From Orlajensenia leifsoniae (GTDB lineage: Bacteria > Actinomycetota > Actinomycetes > Actinomycetales > Microbacteriaceae), in assembly GCF_004570845.1 (NCBI RefSeq), contig NZ_SPQZ01000007.1, positions 102,890-166,889 on the forward strand: a DNA stretch of 64,000 nucleotides. Reading direction: 5' to 3'. This document shows, one piece after another, positions 47,389-55,936 of this stretch. The notes beneath the pieces are model-generated. The model worked only from the letters and a program-made list of their open reading frames with translations, did no database searches and was not told where the DNA came from. Each line of letters begins with the position of its first letter. Position 1 is the stretch's first letter. Made by a program: the position numbers and the translations under genes.

Positions 47389-47849
47389 GCACGGACATGC
47401 CTGTCCAGACACCGGATGCCGCCACGCGAGCGGAGCTCCTCGCCGTCGAGGAGCGCCGCTGCCAGGCGCTGCTCGCCGCCGACGTCGCGACGCTCGACGA
47501 GTTGTTCGACGACAGCATCGTGCACATCCACGCGCCGGGGCTGACGCACGACAAGGCCCAATTGCTGGAACACGTCGCCACCCGCCAGGCCTACCTGAGC
47601 ATCATCCGCGGCGAGCTCGACGTCAGGCTGGTCGGTGACGTCGCCATCCTCACCGGACCGATCTCCAACCGCCTGCGCAACCCCGACGGCAGCGAGCGTA
47701 CCGTCGAGGGCGTCGTCACCCAGGTGCTGCGCCGAGACGATACCGGAGTCTGGAGCTATCTCAGCTTCCAGATGACACCCATCGGCGAGCAGGTGTGGGG
47801 TGTGCTGCCCTCGCAGCAGGTCGAGGACGACGAACAGGAGACCTCATGA
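47385..47849 (+). CDS. NTF2-like (SnoaL/DUF4440-type) protein
   Basis: 154 residues, ATG overlapping the monooxygenase stop. The cone-shaped NTF2-like fold shows in the helical start (ELLAVEERRCQALLAADVATLDELFDDSIVHIHAPG) and the curved sheet after it (LDVRLVGDVAILTGPISNRL, VTQVLRRDDTGVWSYLSFQMTPI), quoted in parts. The family includes hydroxylated-ring cyclases, isomerases and small-subunit partners of oxygenases. Here it sits between a hydroxylase and an FAH-family enzyme and could isomerise the product or stabilise a reactive quinone. Function not assignable. Confidence 0.8.
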   Translation: MSTDMPVQTPDAATRAELLAVEERRCQALLAADVATLDELFDDSIVHIHAPGLTHDKAQLLEHVATRQAYLSIIRGELDVRLVGDVAILTGPISNRLRNPDGSERTVEGVVTQVLRRDDTGVWSYLSFQMTPIGEQVWGVLPSQQVEDDEQETS

Positions 47850-48703
47850 AGCTCGCCCGATTCCGCGTCGGGGACGGCCCCACCCGCATCGGTCGCGTCG
47901 ATGCCGGCCGGATCACCGATATCTCAGATGTGCCTGGCGTCGGCACCTCGTTGCGGGCGATCCTCCCCGAGCTCACCACCTTGGCGCCGGCGATCCTCGC
48001 GGCTGATGGCGAGAGCCATCCGCTCGAGGCCGTCGTCCTCGAGGCTCCCATCGACGACCCGCAGAAGTATCTCGGAATCGGCATGAACTACAGGGAGCAC
48101 GCCGAGGAGGCGCGAGCTGCCGGCATCCCCACACCCACGACCCAGCTCTGGTTCAACAAGCAGGTCTCCTGCATCGGCGGACCCTACGATCCGATCGTCA
48201 AGCCCGATGTGTCTGATGCCCTCGACTACGAGGTCGAACTCGCCGTCGTCATCGGCCAGCGGTGCAAGCACGTCGCCGTCGAGGATGCGCGTGCGGTCAT
48301 CGCCGGCTACCTCGTCGCCAACGACGTGTCGGTGCGCGACTGGTTGCAGAAGCTCTCACCCACGTTCACGCTGGGCAAGTCCTTCGACACCCACGGCCCG
48401 ATCGGCCCCTGGCTGACGACTGATGACGAGATCGACGACCCCCTGGCACTTCGGATGCAGCTCTCGGTCAATGGCGAGGTGCGCCAGGACTGGACCACCG
48501 ACGACATGATCTACGACATCTACGAGCAGATCGCCTATCTCACCCAAGTGATGACCCTCATGCCCGGCGACATCCTGGCCACGGGAACCCCAGCCGGCAT
48601 CGGCGCTCCGACCGGGCGCTTCCTGAAGGTCGGCGACATAGTGCGCGCCGAGATCGACGGCCTGGGCGCCATCGAGAACCGCGTCATCGCCGAGAGCCGC
48701 TGA
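47846..48703 (+). CDS. Fumarylacetoacetate-hydrolase-family protein
   Basis: 285 residues, ATG 47846 overlapping the previous stop (ATGA). FAH-fold C-terminal domain from about residue 70: KYLGIGMNYREHAEEA, the metal ligands in DYEVELAVVIG, the DVSVRDWLQKLSPTFTLGKSFDTHGPIGPWL segment (in parts) and ILATGTPAGIGAPTGRFLKVGD. The last motif fits acylpyruvate hydrolases and the decarboxylase/isomerase HpaG alike. It could hydrolyse a ring-cleavage acylpyruvate in this operon, or supply the isomerase that the operon at 28.7-33.5 kb lacks. Confidence 0.88.
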   Translation: MKLARFRVGDGPTRIGRVDAGRITDISDVPGVGTSLRAILPELTTLAPAILAADGESHPLEAVVLEAPIDDPQKYLGIGMNYREHAEEARAAGIPTPTTQLWFNKQVSCIGGPYDPIVKPDVSDALDYEVELAVVIGQRCKHVAVEDARAVIAGYLVANDVSVRDWLQKLSPTFTLGKSFDTHGPIGPWLTTDDEIDDPLALRMQLSVNGEVRQDWTTDDMIYDIYEQIAYLTQVMTLMPGDILATGTPAGIGAPTGRFLKVGDIVRAEIDGLGAIENRVIAESR

Positions 48704-48706
48704 CCT

Positions 48707-49090
48707 GTGCCACGTCGCGAGAGCATCGAGCTGCCGGGGTTCGGCCACGCCAACCCGATCCCGGCAGCGAGCCGCATGGGCCCCTTCCTGTTTTCCGGGG
48801 TGCTCACCGGCCGGGATCCCGAGACCCATCGGATGGCGAAGACCCTCGACGAACAATGCGCCAACGTGTTCACCCACGTACGCGCGCTGCTCGCCGCCGC
48901 CGGCGGAAGCACCGACGACATCGCCAAGATGACGTTCTGGCTCGCCCACTACCGCGACCGCGACGCACTCAACCGCGAATGGGTCGCGATGTTCCCGGAT
49001 GCCGCCAGCCGACCTGCCCGCCAGGCGATGGCGGCGCAGCTCGACGGCGGCTCCCTCGTCCAGTGCGACCTGGTAGCCGTACTCGACTGA
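48707..49090 (+). CDS. RidA (YjgF/YER057c/UK114) family protein
   Basis: 127 residues from GTG 48707, 3 bp after the FAH gene. RidA pattern: FLFSGVLTGRDPET, DEQCANVFTHVRALLAAAGGSTDDIAKMTFWLAHYRDRDALNREW in parts, and SRPARQAMAAQLDGGSLVQCDLVAV. The Arg that deaminates enamines in true RidA is in SRPARQA. Besides clearing reactive imines, members of this family act as 2-aminomuconate deaminase in aromatic pathways, and the window also holds an amidohydrolase related to aminocarboxymuconate-semialdehyde decarboxylase. A nitrogen-bearing aromatic is therefore worth considering. Last gene of the operon. Confidence 0.85.
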   Translation: MPRRESIELPGFGHANPIPAASRMGPFLFSGVLTGRDPETHRMAKTLDEQCANVFTHVRALLAAAGGSTDDIAKMTFWLAHYRDRDALNREWVAMFPDAASRPARQAMAAQLDGGSLVQCDLVAVLD

Positions 49091-49128
49091 ATCGTGCCGC
49101 GGCAACGAGTGGCAGGGCGCGACCGTGC

Positions 49129-51000
49129 TCAGGGAACGACGATGTTGAAGCCGGGGTCGCCCTGGTCGAGCACGCCGAGCAGGGTCGTCAGAACAGACCC
49201 GTCACCCGTGATGTCGAGACCGGGAGAGCTCATGTCGCCGGCCAGGACCCCGAGCAGCCGACCCTTCGTCGTGCTGATCGACGCCGTCGCGTCAGGGTCC
49301 GCCGACGCCTTCCGGGAGATCAGCACCCCGTTGCGGAGGGTGAGGCGATAGGCCGTGTCCAGATCGGTGAACGTGACGTTGATCGACAGGTCGAGGTCCC
49401 AGGCCTTCGGGCCGTCGACGCAGATGGCGATGGCGTCGAAGAGCTGTTCCGGTGTCAATTGAGCCAGGATCGCCGGCGCGGAGGTGGCGGTGGGAGTTCC
49501 GAAATTGCCGTCCCGCAGCTCGGTGGCACCCGAGAGGAAGAAGTTGCGCCACGTTCCGTTCTCCGACCCGTACGCCAACTGCTCGAGGGTGTCGGCGAGC
49601 AGCTCGCGTGAGGGTCCGTGGTCCGGATCGGTGAAGACGGCATTGTCGAGCAGGGTCGCCGCCCACCGGAAGTCCCCGCTGTCGAAGGCAGCCTGGGCGA
49701 GCTCGACGACGCGGTCGAGACCGCCGATCGCGTCGACGTAGCGCTTCGCCTGCTCGGCCGGCGGATGCGGCCAGAGCCGGGCCGGGTTGCCATCGAACCA
49801 CCCCATGTACCGCTGGTAGATCGCCTTGACGTTGTGGCTCACCGAGCCGTAATACCCGTGGGTGTTCCAGGCCGCCTCGAGTGCTGGCGGCATCTCGATC
49901 ATCTCGGCGATCTCGGCGCCCTGATATCCCCGGTTGATGAGCCGGAGGGTCTGGTCGTGCAGGTAGGCGTAGAGATCGCGTTGCAGCGACAGGTACTCCA
50001 CGATGCGCTCCCCGGTCCATGTCGGCCAGTGGTGCGAGGCGAAGGCGACATCCGCTCGGTCAGCGAAGGTGTCGATCGCCTCCGTCAGGTATTGCGACCA
50101 GATGTGCGGGTCGCGCACGAGAGCTCCCCGCAAGGTCAACAGGTTGTGCAGGGTGTGGGTCGCGTTCTCCGCCATGCAGAGCGCGCGGTACTTCGGGAAG
50201 TAGAAGTGCATCTCCGACGGCGCTTCGGTGCCCGGCGCCATCTGGAACTCGATCTCGACGCCGTCGATGACGTGAGTCTCGCCGGTGGTGGTGACCTCCA
50301 GCGTCGGCGGGATGACCCCGACCTCACCGGCGGATGTCGTCTGTCCGAGGCCCGCACCGACCTGACCCTGCGGTCCACGTGCCAGGACGGCACCGTACAT
50401 GTAGCCGGCGCGGCGTGACATCGCGGTGCCCGCATAGACGTTCTCGGAGACGGCGTGCTCGATGAATCCTTCGGGCGCGATGATCTGCACTGTGCCGGCT
50501 TCCACCTCCGCCTCGCTCGTGACGCCGAAGACACCGCCGAAGTGATCGACATGGCTGTGGGAGTAGATGACGGCGACGACCGGCCGTTCGCCTCGCTGAG
50601 CGCGGTACAGCCCCAGAGCAGCTGCGGCGGTCTCGGTCGAGATGAGCGGGTCGATCACGATGATGCCGGTGTCACCCTCGACGAAGGTGACGTTCGAGAG
50701 GTCCAGGCCGCGCACCTGGTAGATCCCCTCCACCACCTCGTACAGCCCTTGCTTCGCGACGAGCTTCGACTGACGCCACAGGCTCGGGTTCACGGATGCC
50801 GGCGCCTCACCCTCGAGGAAGGCATAGCTCCCGGCATCCCACACGACGTGGCCATCCGGGCGACTGATGATGCCCGGTTCCAGTGCTGCGATGAATCCGC
50901 GATCGGCATCCTCGAAGTCGGCGGAGTCGTGGAATGGCAGGGACGCCGCGGCGAGGCGCTGTGCCTCCTCGACGATCGGGGTGACGGGCTTGCTGTTCAT
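49129..51000 (-). CDS. Alkyl/aryl-sulfatase of the SdsA/BDS1 (metallo-beta-lactamase) type
   Basis: 623 residues from ATG 51000, with AAGG six bases upstream. Residues about 90-330 are a metallo-beta-lactamase domain with the binuclear zinc motif HSHVDH (IYSHSHVDHFGG) and later His residues (AENATHTLHNLL, FASHHWPTW). It is followed by the alkylsulfatase dimerisation domain (NPARLWPHPPAEQAKRYVD) and a C-terminal SCP2-like lipid-binding domain (FDAIAICVDGPKAWDLDL). It has no obvious signal peptide. These enzymes hydrolyse long-chain alkyl sulfates such as SDS. It is monocistronic and convergent with ridA; the 478-bp region before it holds hairpins described below. Confidence 0.92.
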   Translation of the reverse strand: MNSKPVTPIVEEAQRLAAASLPFHDSADFEDADRGFIAALEPGIISRPDGHVVWDAGSYAFLEGEAPASVNPSLWRQSKLVAKQGLYEVVEGIYQVRGLDLSNVTFVEGDTGIIVIDPLISTETAAAALGLYRAQRGERPVVAVIYSHSHVDHFGGVFGVTSEAEVEAGTVQIIAPEGFIEHAVSENVYAGTAMSRRAGYMYGAVLARGPQGQVGAGLGQTTSAGEVGVIPPTLEVTTTGETHVIDGVEIEFQMAPGTEAPSEMHFYFPKYRALCMAENATHTLHNLLTLRGALVRDPHIWSQYLTEAIDTFADRADVAFASHHWPTWTGERIVEYLSLQRDLYAYLHDQTLRLINRGYQGAEIAEMIEMPPALEAAWNTHGYYGSVSHNVKAIYQRYMGWFDGNPARLWPHPPAEQAKRYVDAIGGLDRVVELAQAAFDSGDFRWAATLLDNAVFTDPDHGPSRELLADTLEQLAYGSENGTWRNFFLSGATELRDGNFGTPTATSAPAILAQLTPEQLFDAIAICVDGPKAWDLDLSINVTFTDLDTAYRLTLRNGVLISRKASADPDATASISTTKGRLLGVLAGDMSSPGLDITGDGSVLTTLLGVLDQGDPGFNIVVP

Positions 51001-51478
51001 GGTTGCCTTTCGTCGAGGGCAGGAGGCCACTCTCGACTATGGCACCGGTGCGCAACGCAAATCCATCATCGGGACGAATCGTGGTTCACGAGTCCGACGC
51101 GGACAGGCCTGAGGGGGCCATCCGGCCCCCTCCGACGCGACCAGGCCCGTGGTCGGGAGGGTTCGGGTCGCCCCCGACCACGGACCCGTGCACCGCGGTG
51201 CAGCCCCTGTACGCTCCCGAGGCGAAAGCCTCGAGAGTTCCTGCGGGATGTCCCGCAGGTACGAGAAGTGCCACCACCTGACAGTGCCAGGCCGCTCGAG
51301 CTCCAGCCCGAGGACGGGATCGCCGCTCGGACCGAAGCGTCGATGCTCACGAGCCTCCGGGGGTGAGGTCACCGATCCGAGGACTCGTAGCACTCACGAT
51401 ACGTGTCCTCCAAAATGAGGACAACGAGGTTCCCGGCCCCACTTCGGGGATCGGACGCCCCGGCATCCGTTCGAAGAG
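51001..51478. other. 478-bp gene-free stretch with a cluster of hairpins, candidate structured RNA
   Basis: Between the alkylsulfatase start and the glutaminase stop. Four inverted repeats lie in 113 bp: CCGTGGTCGGG/CCCGACCACGG (51147-51183), TGCACCGCGGTGCA (51189-51202), CGAGGC-GAAA-GCCTCG (51218-51233) and CCTGCGGGA-TG-TCCCGCAGG (51240-51259). On the plus strand one loop is GAAA, a GNRA tetraloop, which points to plus-strand RNA. I could not match it to a riboswitch class or housekeeping RNA by eye. No ORF here has a ribosome site. Confidence 0.45.
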
Positions 51479-52540
51479 TCAACTAGGGAGGCTCTCGGAT
51501 GCCGGCCGCGACGCGAAGAGGTTGAGGCCGAGCGCCTTCGACAGGAAGCGGGTGGCGCTCTGGCCGCGCACGCTGTTGCCGGCGGCGTCGAGTCGAGGGG
51601 AGTAGGTGGCGAGGCCGCCCTTGCCCGGCGCGATGGTGATGATGCCGCCGGACACACCGCTCTTGCCGGGCATCCCGACCTCGAAGAGCCACTCCCCGGA
51701 CATCTCGTAGAGGCCCGTCGTCGCCATGACGGCGAGGGTGTCCGCGCACACCTCCTCGCCGACCACACGTCGGCCCGTCACCGGGTTCACCCCGCCGTCC
51801 GCGAGGGTCGCCGCCATGACGGCGAGGTCGCGGGCGGACACCAACAGCGAGCACTGCATCGTGTAGATGTCGGTGACCTCGATCGGATCGCCCGGCAGGT
51901 GGCCGTAGCTCTGCAGCAGGCGGGCGATCGCCTGATTGCGATGATTGGCCGCGGCCTCGGACTCGTACACCACGGTGTCGATCTCCAGCTCACGGCCGGC
52001 GAACGCCGAGAGTCCGTCGCGGATGAACGCCCAGCGGGACACGGCCGTCTCGCCGGGTGCGAGGGCCGTCGTGGCGAGGGCACCGGCGTTGACCATGGGA
52101 TTCATCGGCCGGCCGCCGTTCAGCTCCAGTGCCATCACGGAATTGAACGGAAGCCCGGTGTTGTTGACTCCGATCGCCCGCCACACCTGCTCGTGGCCGA
52201 GCGCCTCGCAGACCAGCGCGAAGACGAACGCCTTCGAGATCGACTGGATCGAGAACAGGTGATCGGCGTCGCCGACAGCGCGCGCGTCGCCGTGCACCCC
52301 GACGATCGCCAGCCCGAACAGTGCAGGATCCGCCGTGCCCAACGACGGGATGTAGTCGGCGACGGCGCCGTCGTCCAGTGACGCGAACTGATCGTGTGCC
52401 TGCTGCATGAGGGCTGCGACGCGCTCGGCGTTCGGCAGTGAGCCCGTCGAGACCTCCCGTGGCAGGTCCGTCTGGAGTTCGGTGTCCCGACCGCTCACAT
52501 GCAGCTGGGCTCGTGCCTCATTGCGCTCCGTCTGCGGCAT
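51479..52540 (-). CDS. glsA: Glutaminase (serine-dependent, GlsA family)
   Basis: 353 residues, longer than the usual 305-310 because of about 40 extra N-terminal residues; ATG 52540 is 3 bp from the pepA stop, and a later start cannot be excluded. The beta-lactamase-like fold carries the catalytic SIQSISK (Ser-x-x-Lys), GLPFNSVMALE, NPMVNAGALA, the substrate-binding YESEAAANHRNQAIA and VMATTGLYEMSGEW with MPGKSGVSGGI at the end. It hydrolyses glutamine to glutamate and ammonia. Last gene of an operon with leucyl aminopeptidase and an MFS exporter, so peptide or amino-acid turnover is the shared theme. Confidence 0.93.
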   Translation of the reverse strand: MPQTERNEARAQLHVSGRDTELQTDLPREVSTGSLPNAERVAALMQQAHDQFASLDDGAVADYIPSLGTADPALFGLAIVGVHGDARAVGDADHLFSIQSISKAFVFALVCEALGHEQVWRAIGVNNTGLPFNSVMALELNGGRPMNPMVNAGALATTALAPGETAVSRWAFIRDGLSAFAGRELEIDTVVYESEAAANHRNQAIARLLQSYGHLPGDPIEVTDIYTMQCSLLVSARDLAVMAATLADGGVNPVTGRRVVGEEVCADTLAVMATTGLYEMSGEWLFEVGMPGKSGVSGGIITIAPGKGGLATYSPRLDAAGNSVRGQSATRFLSKALGLNLFASRPASESLPS

Positions 52541-52543
52541 CGT

Positions 52544-54064
52544 CTACTCCGATCTGAAGTTCATTGCGAAGTCGACGAGCAGACGCGCCCCGAACCCTGT
52601 GGCGCCCTTCGATCTCCAGGCCTCGTCCGTGGTGGACTGCATCGTGCCGGCGATGTCGAGATGCGCCCACGGGATGCCGTCCACGAACTCGGCGAGGAAC
52701 AGGGCAGCCGTCGTCGCGCCGGCGTGGGGTCCGCCGAGGTTCGAGATGTCGGCGATGTCGGAGTCGAGCTGCTTGCGGTAGCTCTTCTCCAGGGGAAGCT
52801 GCCAGACCGATTCTCCGGATGCCGCCCCTGCATCCTTCACGCCCTCGATGACAGCCTCGTCATTGCCGAGGAGGGCGGCGGTCGCCCCGCCGAGTGCCAT
52901 GAGCGCGGCTCCGGTCAGCGTCGCGATGTCGACGATGGCGTCGGGCTTGCCCTCGCTGGCGAGCACGAGCGCATCCGACATGACCAGACGACCTTCGGCA
53001 TCGGTGTTCTTCACCTCGATGGTGGTGCCGTTGCGTGCGGTGAGCACGTCGCCGAGCTTGTAGGCGGAACCGGACGGCATGTTGTCGGTGCACGACAGGA
53101 ACGCCGTGACGGCGGTGGGGGAGTCGAGGTCGCGCAGAGCCGTCACAGCACCGAGCACGGCGGCGGCGCCACCCATGTCCATCTTCATGAGCAGGTGCAT
53201 GGGGTCCGATGGCTTCAGGCTGATGCCGCCGGAGTCGTACATGATGCCCTTGCCGACGAACGCGACGTGGCGGCCGTTGGCGGAGGACGGCGCCGGCGTG
53301 AAGCTGAGCCTGATCATGCGCGGCTCCTCAGCGCTGCCGGCGTTGACGCCGAGCAGGCCGCCGCACCCCATCTCGATGAGCTGGGCCTTGTCGTACGACT
53401 CGACGTCGAAGCCGAACTCGTCGCCGAGCTGCGCCGCGATGTCGGCCAGGTCGGTGGCGGTCAGGTGGCTGGGTGGGGCGTTCGCCAGGTCGCGGGCGAG
53501 TGCGGCGCTGCGCGAGGTCACGACGCCCCGCCGGATACCCGTGGCGAGTTCGTCGACGGATGCCTCGGCCACGGCGATCTCGACCGCAGCGAGGGGCGTG
53601 TCCTTCGGAGCCGACTGGAGGGCGGAGAATCGGTACCGGGCGAGCAGGATTCCTTCGGTGATCACGGCACCGGCCTCAGCGGCCGAGACGGCCGGGTTCC
53701 CGGGCACGACCAGCCCGATGCGGGCGGACGCCTTCGCTGCACGGGCGAACGCCGCCGCGACATCGCGCAGCGTCGAGCCCGTGAGCGCAGCGTCGCCCGC
53801 ACCCACGGCGATGAGCTCGGCGCCGTCGTTCGTGGGCACCAGCAGCGTCTCGCCCGTCTTGCCCGTGAAGCCGGCGCGGCCGAGGGCGGCGCGGTCCAGG
53901 CCGACCGCGGCGGGCACGTCGCCGTCGGTGCCGATGACGTAGCCGATCGCCTCGAGGGCGGCATCCGGAGTCTCGACAGCCGCCACTGCGATGGCGCGCC
54001 AGGCCTCGAGCGACGGGATGGCCGTGAAGGTGGCCGGGATGATCTTGTAGGCGCTGGAGGTCAT
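52544..54064 (-). CDS. pepA: Leucyl aminopeptidase (M17 family)
   Basis: 506 residues. The M17 catalytic domain (about 180-506) has FVGKGIMYDSGGISLKP with the active Lys and metal-binding Asp, MKMDMGGAAAVLGAV, the signature NTDAEGRL and LPLEKSYRKQLDSDIADISN; the N-terminal macro-like domain precedes. Only small changes from consensus are seen (GIMYD for GITFD). It removes N-terminal residues from peptides in the cytoplasm with two zinc or manganese ions. ATG overlaps the MFS stop (ATGA). Confidence 0.95.
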   Translation of the reverse strand: MTSSAYKIIPATFTAIPSLEAWRAIAVAAVETPDAALEAIGYVIGTDGDVPAAVGLDRAALGRAGFTGKTGETLLVPTNDGAELIAVGAGDAALTGSTLRDVAAAFARAAKASARIGLVVPGNPAVSAAEAGAVITEGILLARYRFSALQSAPKDTPLAAVEIAVAEASVDELATGIRRGVVTSRSAALARDLANAPPSHLTATDLADIAAQLGDEFGFDVESYDKAQLIEMGCGGLLGVNAGSAEEPRMIRLSFTPAPSSANGRHVAFVGKGIMYDSGGISLKPSDPMHLLMKMDMGGAAAVLGAVTALRDLDSPTAVTAFLSCTDNMPSGSAYKLGDVLTARNGTTIEVKNTDAEGRLVMSDALVLASEGKPDAIVDIATLTGAALMALGGATAALLGNDEAVIEGVKDAGAASGESVWQLPLEKSYRKQLDSDIADISNLGGPHAGATTAALFLAEFVDGIPWAHLDIAGTMQSTTDEAWRSKGATGFGARLLVDFAMNFRSE

Positions 54065-55806
54065 GCGCTGTCCTTCCGGGTGGTGGCCGCAGCGGTGAAG
54101 CCCGCAGCGGTGTATCCCGCAGCCGCGGCGTCCTCGTCGGCATCGGAGATGGTGTCGTCGACGATCGCGTCGGGATCATCGGGCTCGAGTCTCTCCGGGA
54201 GTTCGTCGCGCATCCGTCCGGGCATCCGTCCGGCCGGGATGATCGCCAGAAGCGCCAGGAAGGCGAGGGCGAGCAGGGAGATCTGCAGGGCGCGCAGGCG
54301 CGCGTCGGCGTTGACAGCCAGGGCCGCGACCACCTGCAGGGGAGAGGCGGATGTCTGAGAGAGCACGTCCTTCAACTGGGCGTTCGTGATGAAGTTCGTG
54401 TTGTCGAGATTCACCTGCGAGATGAGGGCCGGCGGGAGTTCGGGATGCTCCTCGGCCGTGGTCGCGACGATGCCGCTCAGCACTCCGACGGCGAAGACGC
54501 TGATGACGGCGATGCCGACGCTTCCCGACAGGTTGTGCACCAGCCCGCGCCAGGCGCCCACGTCGCCGGCGAGCTCCTTCGGCGCCGCCGAGAGCAGCGT
54601 GTTGAAGACGAGCGCGACGATGGCACCCTGGCCGAGGCCGAGCAGGATGAGTCCGAGCACCACCAGGAACTGCCCCCAGTCGTTGCGGATGGTGAACGCC
54701 AGCAGAGTGAGGGCTGCGGCCACCACGATGAAACCGCCGCGAGCGAGTTGGCGCGGAGGGAAGCGCGAGTACAGGGTGGCCACGAACGTGCTCGCCACGA
54801 AGATCGACAGCGTGTACGGGATGATCGAGAACGACGTCTGGATGCTCGAACGGCCCTGCACCACCTGGATGTAGAGCGGGATGAGGAAGTTGGCCGCGGT
54901 GCCGACGAAAAGCATGATCGCCATGCAGGCCGTGACAGCCCGCTCGGATCCTGTCGCGAGCACGCGCAGGTCGAAGATGCGGGGGAGCTTCGCGGCCTGA
55001 CGGCGTCGGAGCCAGAGGAAGAATCCCTGACCCACGATGAGGCCCAGCACCACGAGGATCGGCGCGGGCGAGACGCCGAGGATGTCGAAGGGGGCCTGAT
55101 CCGTGGCCAGCACGAGGCCCCACGAGTTGAGGCCGCTGAAGCCGAAGCTCAGCAGGATGATGGCGATGGCCGCGAGCACGGCGCCGGTCCAGTCGATCTG
55201 CAGCAGCGGCTGCGAATCGACCTTCTTGAGCCTGAAACTGAGCAGCAGGTTCACCGCTCCGAGTGCCGCAACGAGGGCGAAGGAGTAGCGCCAGCCGATC
55301 GTCGAGGCGAAGGTTCCGGCGATGAGGAGCGCGAGCACACCGGCAGCGGGGATGGCGGCGGCGAGGAGGCCGATCGCCTGGGCCTGCTGCTTGCCGTTGT
55401 AGTTGCTGGCGATGAACACGACGAGGGCCGGGGCGATGAGGGCGATGACGGCACCGGATGACGCCTGCGCGACGAACAGCATCGCCGGGCTCACGCTCAG
55501 GGCGACGGCCAGCATCGCGACAGCGTGGATGACGACGGCGATCTGGAACACGCGCCGGCTGCCGAAGCGGGCTCCGAGCTTGGCGCCGAGCAGGATGAAG
55601 GCGGCCATCGCGAAGGTGCCCGCCGTGATGGCCGTTCCCACCGAGGTGGCCGGGGTGTCGAGGTCCGTCGTGATGCCCTGCATCGAGACCGTCAGCGCGT
55701 TCACGGCGAAGGATGCCTGGATCTGCGTGAGGACGACGACGATGAGCGGCAACCAGCTCGTCGCTCGGATCGCGGTGGATGCCGCCGGGTTCGCCGGAAC
55801 ACTCAT
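54061..55806 (-). CDS. MFS transporter, 14-helix type
   Basis: 581 residues from ATG 55806 with GGAGG upstream. About 14 membrane helices; motif A-like LGAKLGARFGSRRVFQIA between helices 2 and 3 and a glycine-rich helix 5 (AQAIGLLAAAIPAAGVLALLIAGTF). There is a periplasm-side loop near 455-495 and a long acidic cytoplasmic tail (EPDDPDAIVDDTISDADEDA) that is unusual for the family. It differs from the DHA2 exporter at 25648. First gene of an operon with pepA and glsA, so an amino acid or small peptide could be the cargo; this is inference. Confidence 0.85.
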   Translation of the reverse strand: MSVPANPAASTAIRATSWLPLIVVVLTQIQASFAVNALTVSMQGITTDLDTPATSVGTAITAGTFAMAAFILLGAKLGARFGSRRVFQIAVVIHAVAMLAVALSVSPAMLFVAQASSGAVIALIAPALVVFIASNYNGKQQAQAIGLLAAAIPAAGVLALLIAGTFASTIGWRYSFALVAALGAVNLLLSFRLKKVDSQPLLQIDWTGAVLAAIAIILLSFGFSGLNSWGLVLATDQAPFDILGVSPAPILVVLGLIVGQGFFLWLRRRQAAKLPRIFDLRVLATGSERAVTACMAIMLFVGTAANFLIPLYIQVVQGRSSIQTSFSIIPYTLSIFVASTFVATLYSRFPPRQLARGGFIVVAAALTLLAFTIRNDWGQFLVVLGLILLGLGQGAIVALVFNTLLSAAPKELAGDVGAWRGLVHNLSGSVGIAVISVFAVGVLSGIVATTAEEHPELPPALISQVNLDNTNFITNAQLKDVLSQTSASPLQVVAALAVNADARLRALQISLLALAFLALLAIIPAGRMPGRMRDELPERLEPDDPDAIVDDTISDADEDAAAAGYTAAGFTAAATTRKDSA

Positions 55807-55923
55807 GGGGACCTCCGTCTGCAGGGTGTGGGTGCACCCGTTATGGCATCAGTCTGGCCTACAGCCGAGAGGTGGGGCCAGTGACGCGGCGGGCGAAGAT
55901 GAATATCCGTCGACCCGCTCGGC

Positions 55924-55929
55924 TACAGT
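55924..55929 (+). promoter_or_regulatory. Candidate -10 box of a leaderless transcript
   Basis: TACAGT ends 7 bp before the GTG start of the SLC13-type gene, where no Shine-Dalgarno sequence exists. That spacing would put the transcription start at or next to the start codon, a common arrangement in actinobacteria. Confidence 0.45.
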
Positions 55930-55936
55930 CGGCGCT

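Noticed and set aside
51001..51478. Small genes in the hairpin region
   Set aside because: All frames are short, lack ribosome sites and run through inverted repeats.
55403..55936. N-terminal extension of the SLC13-type frame
   Set aside because: It lies opposite the MFS gene and its promoter; the membrane protein starts naturally at GTG 55937.
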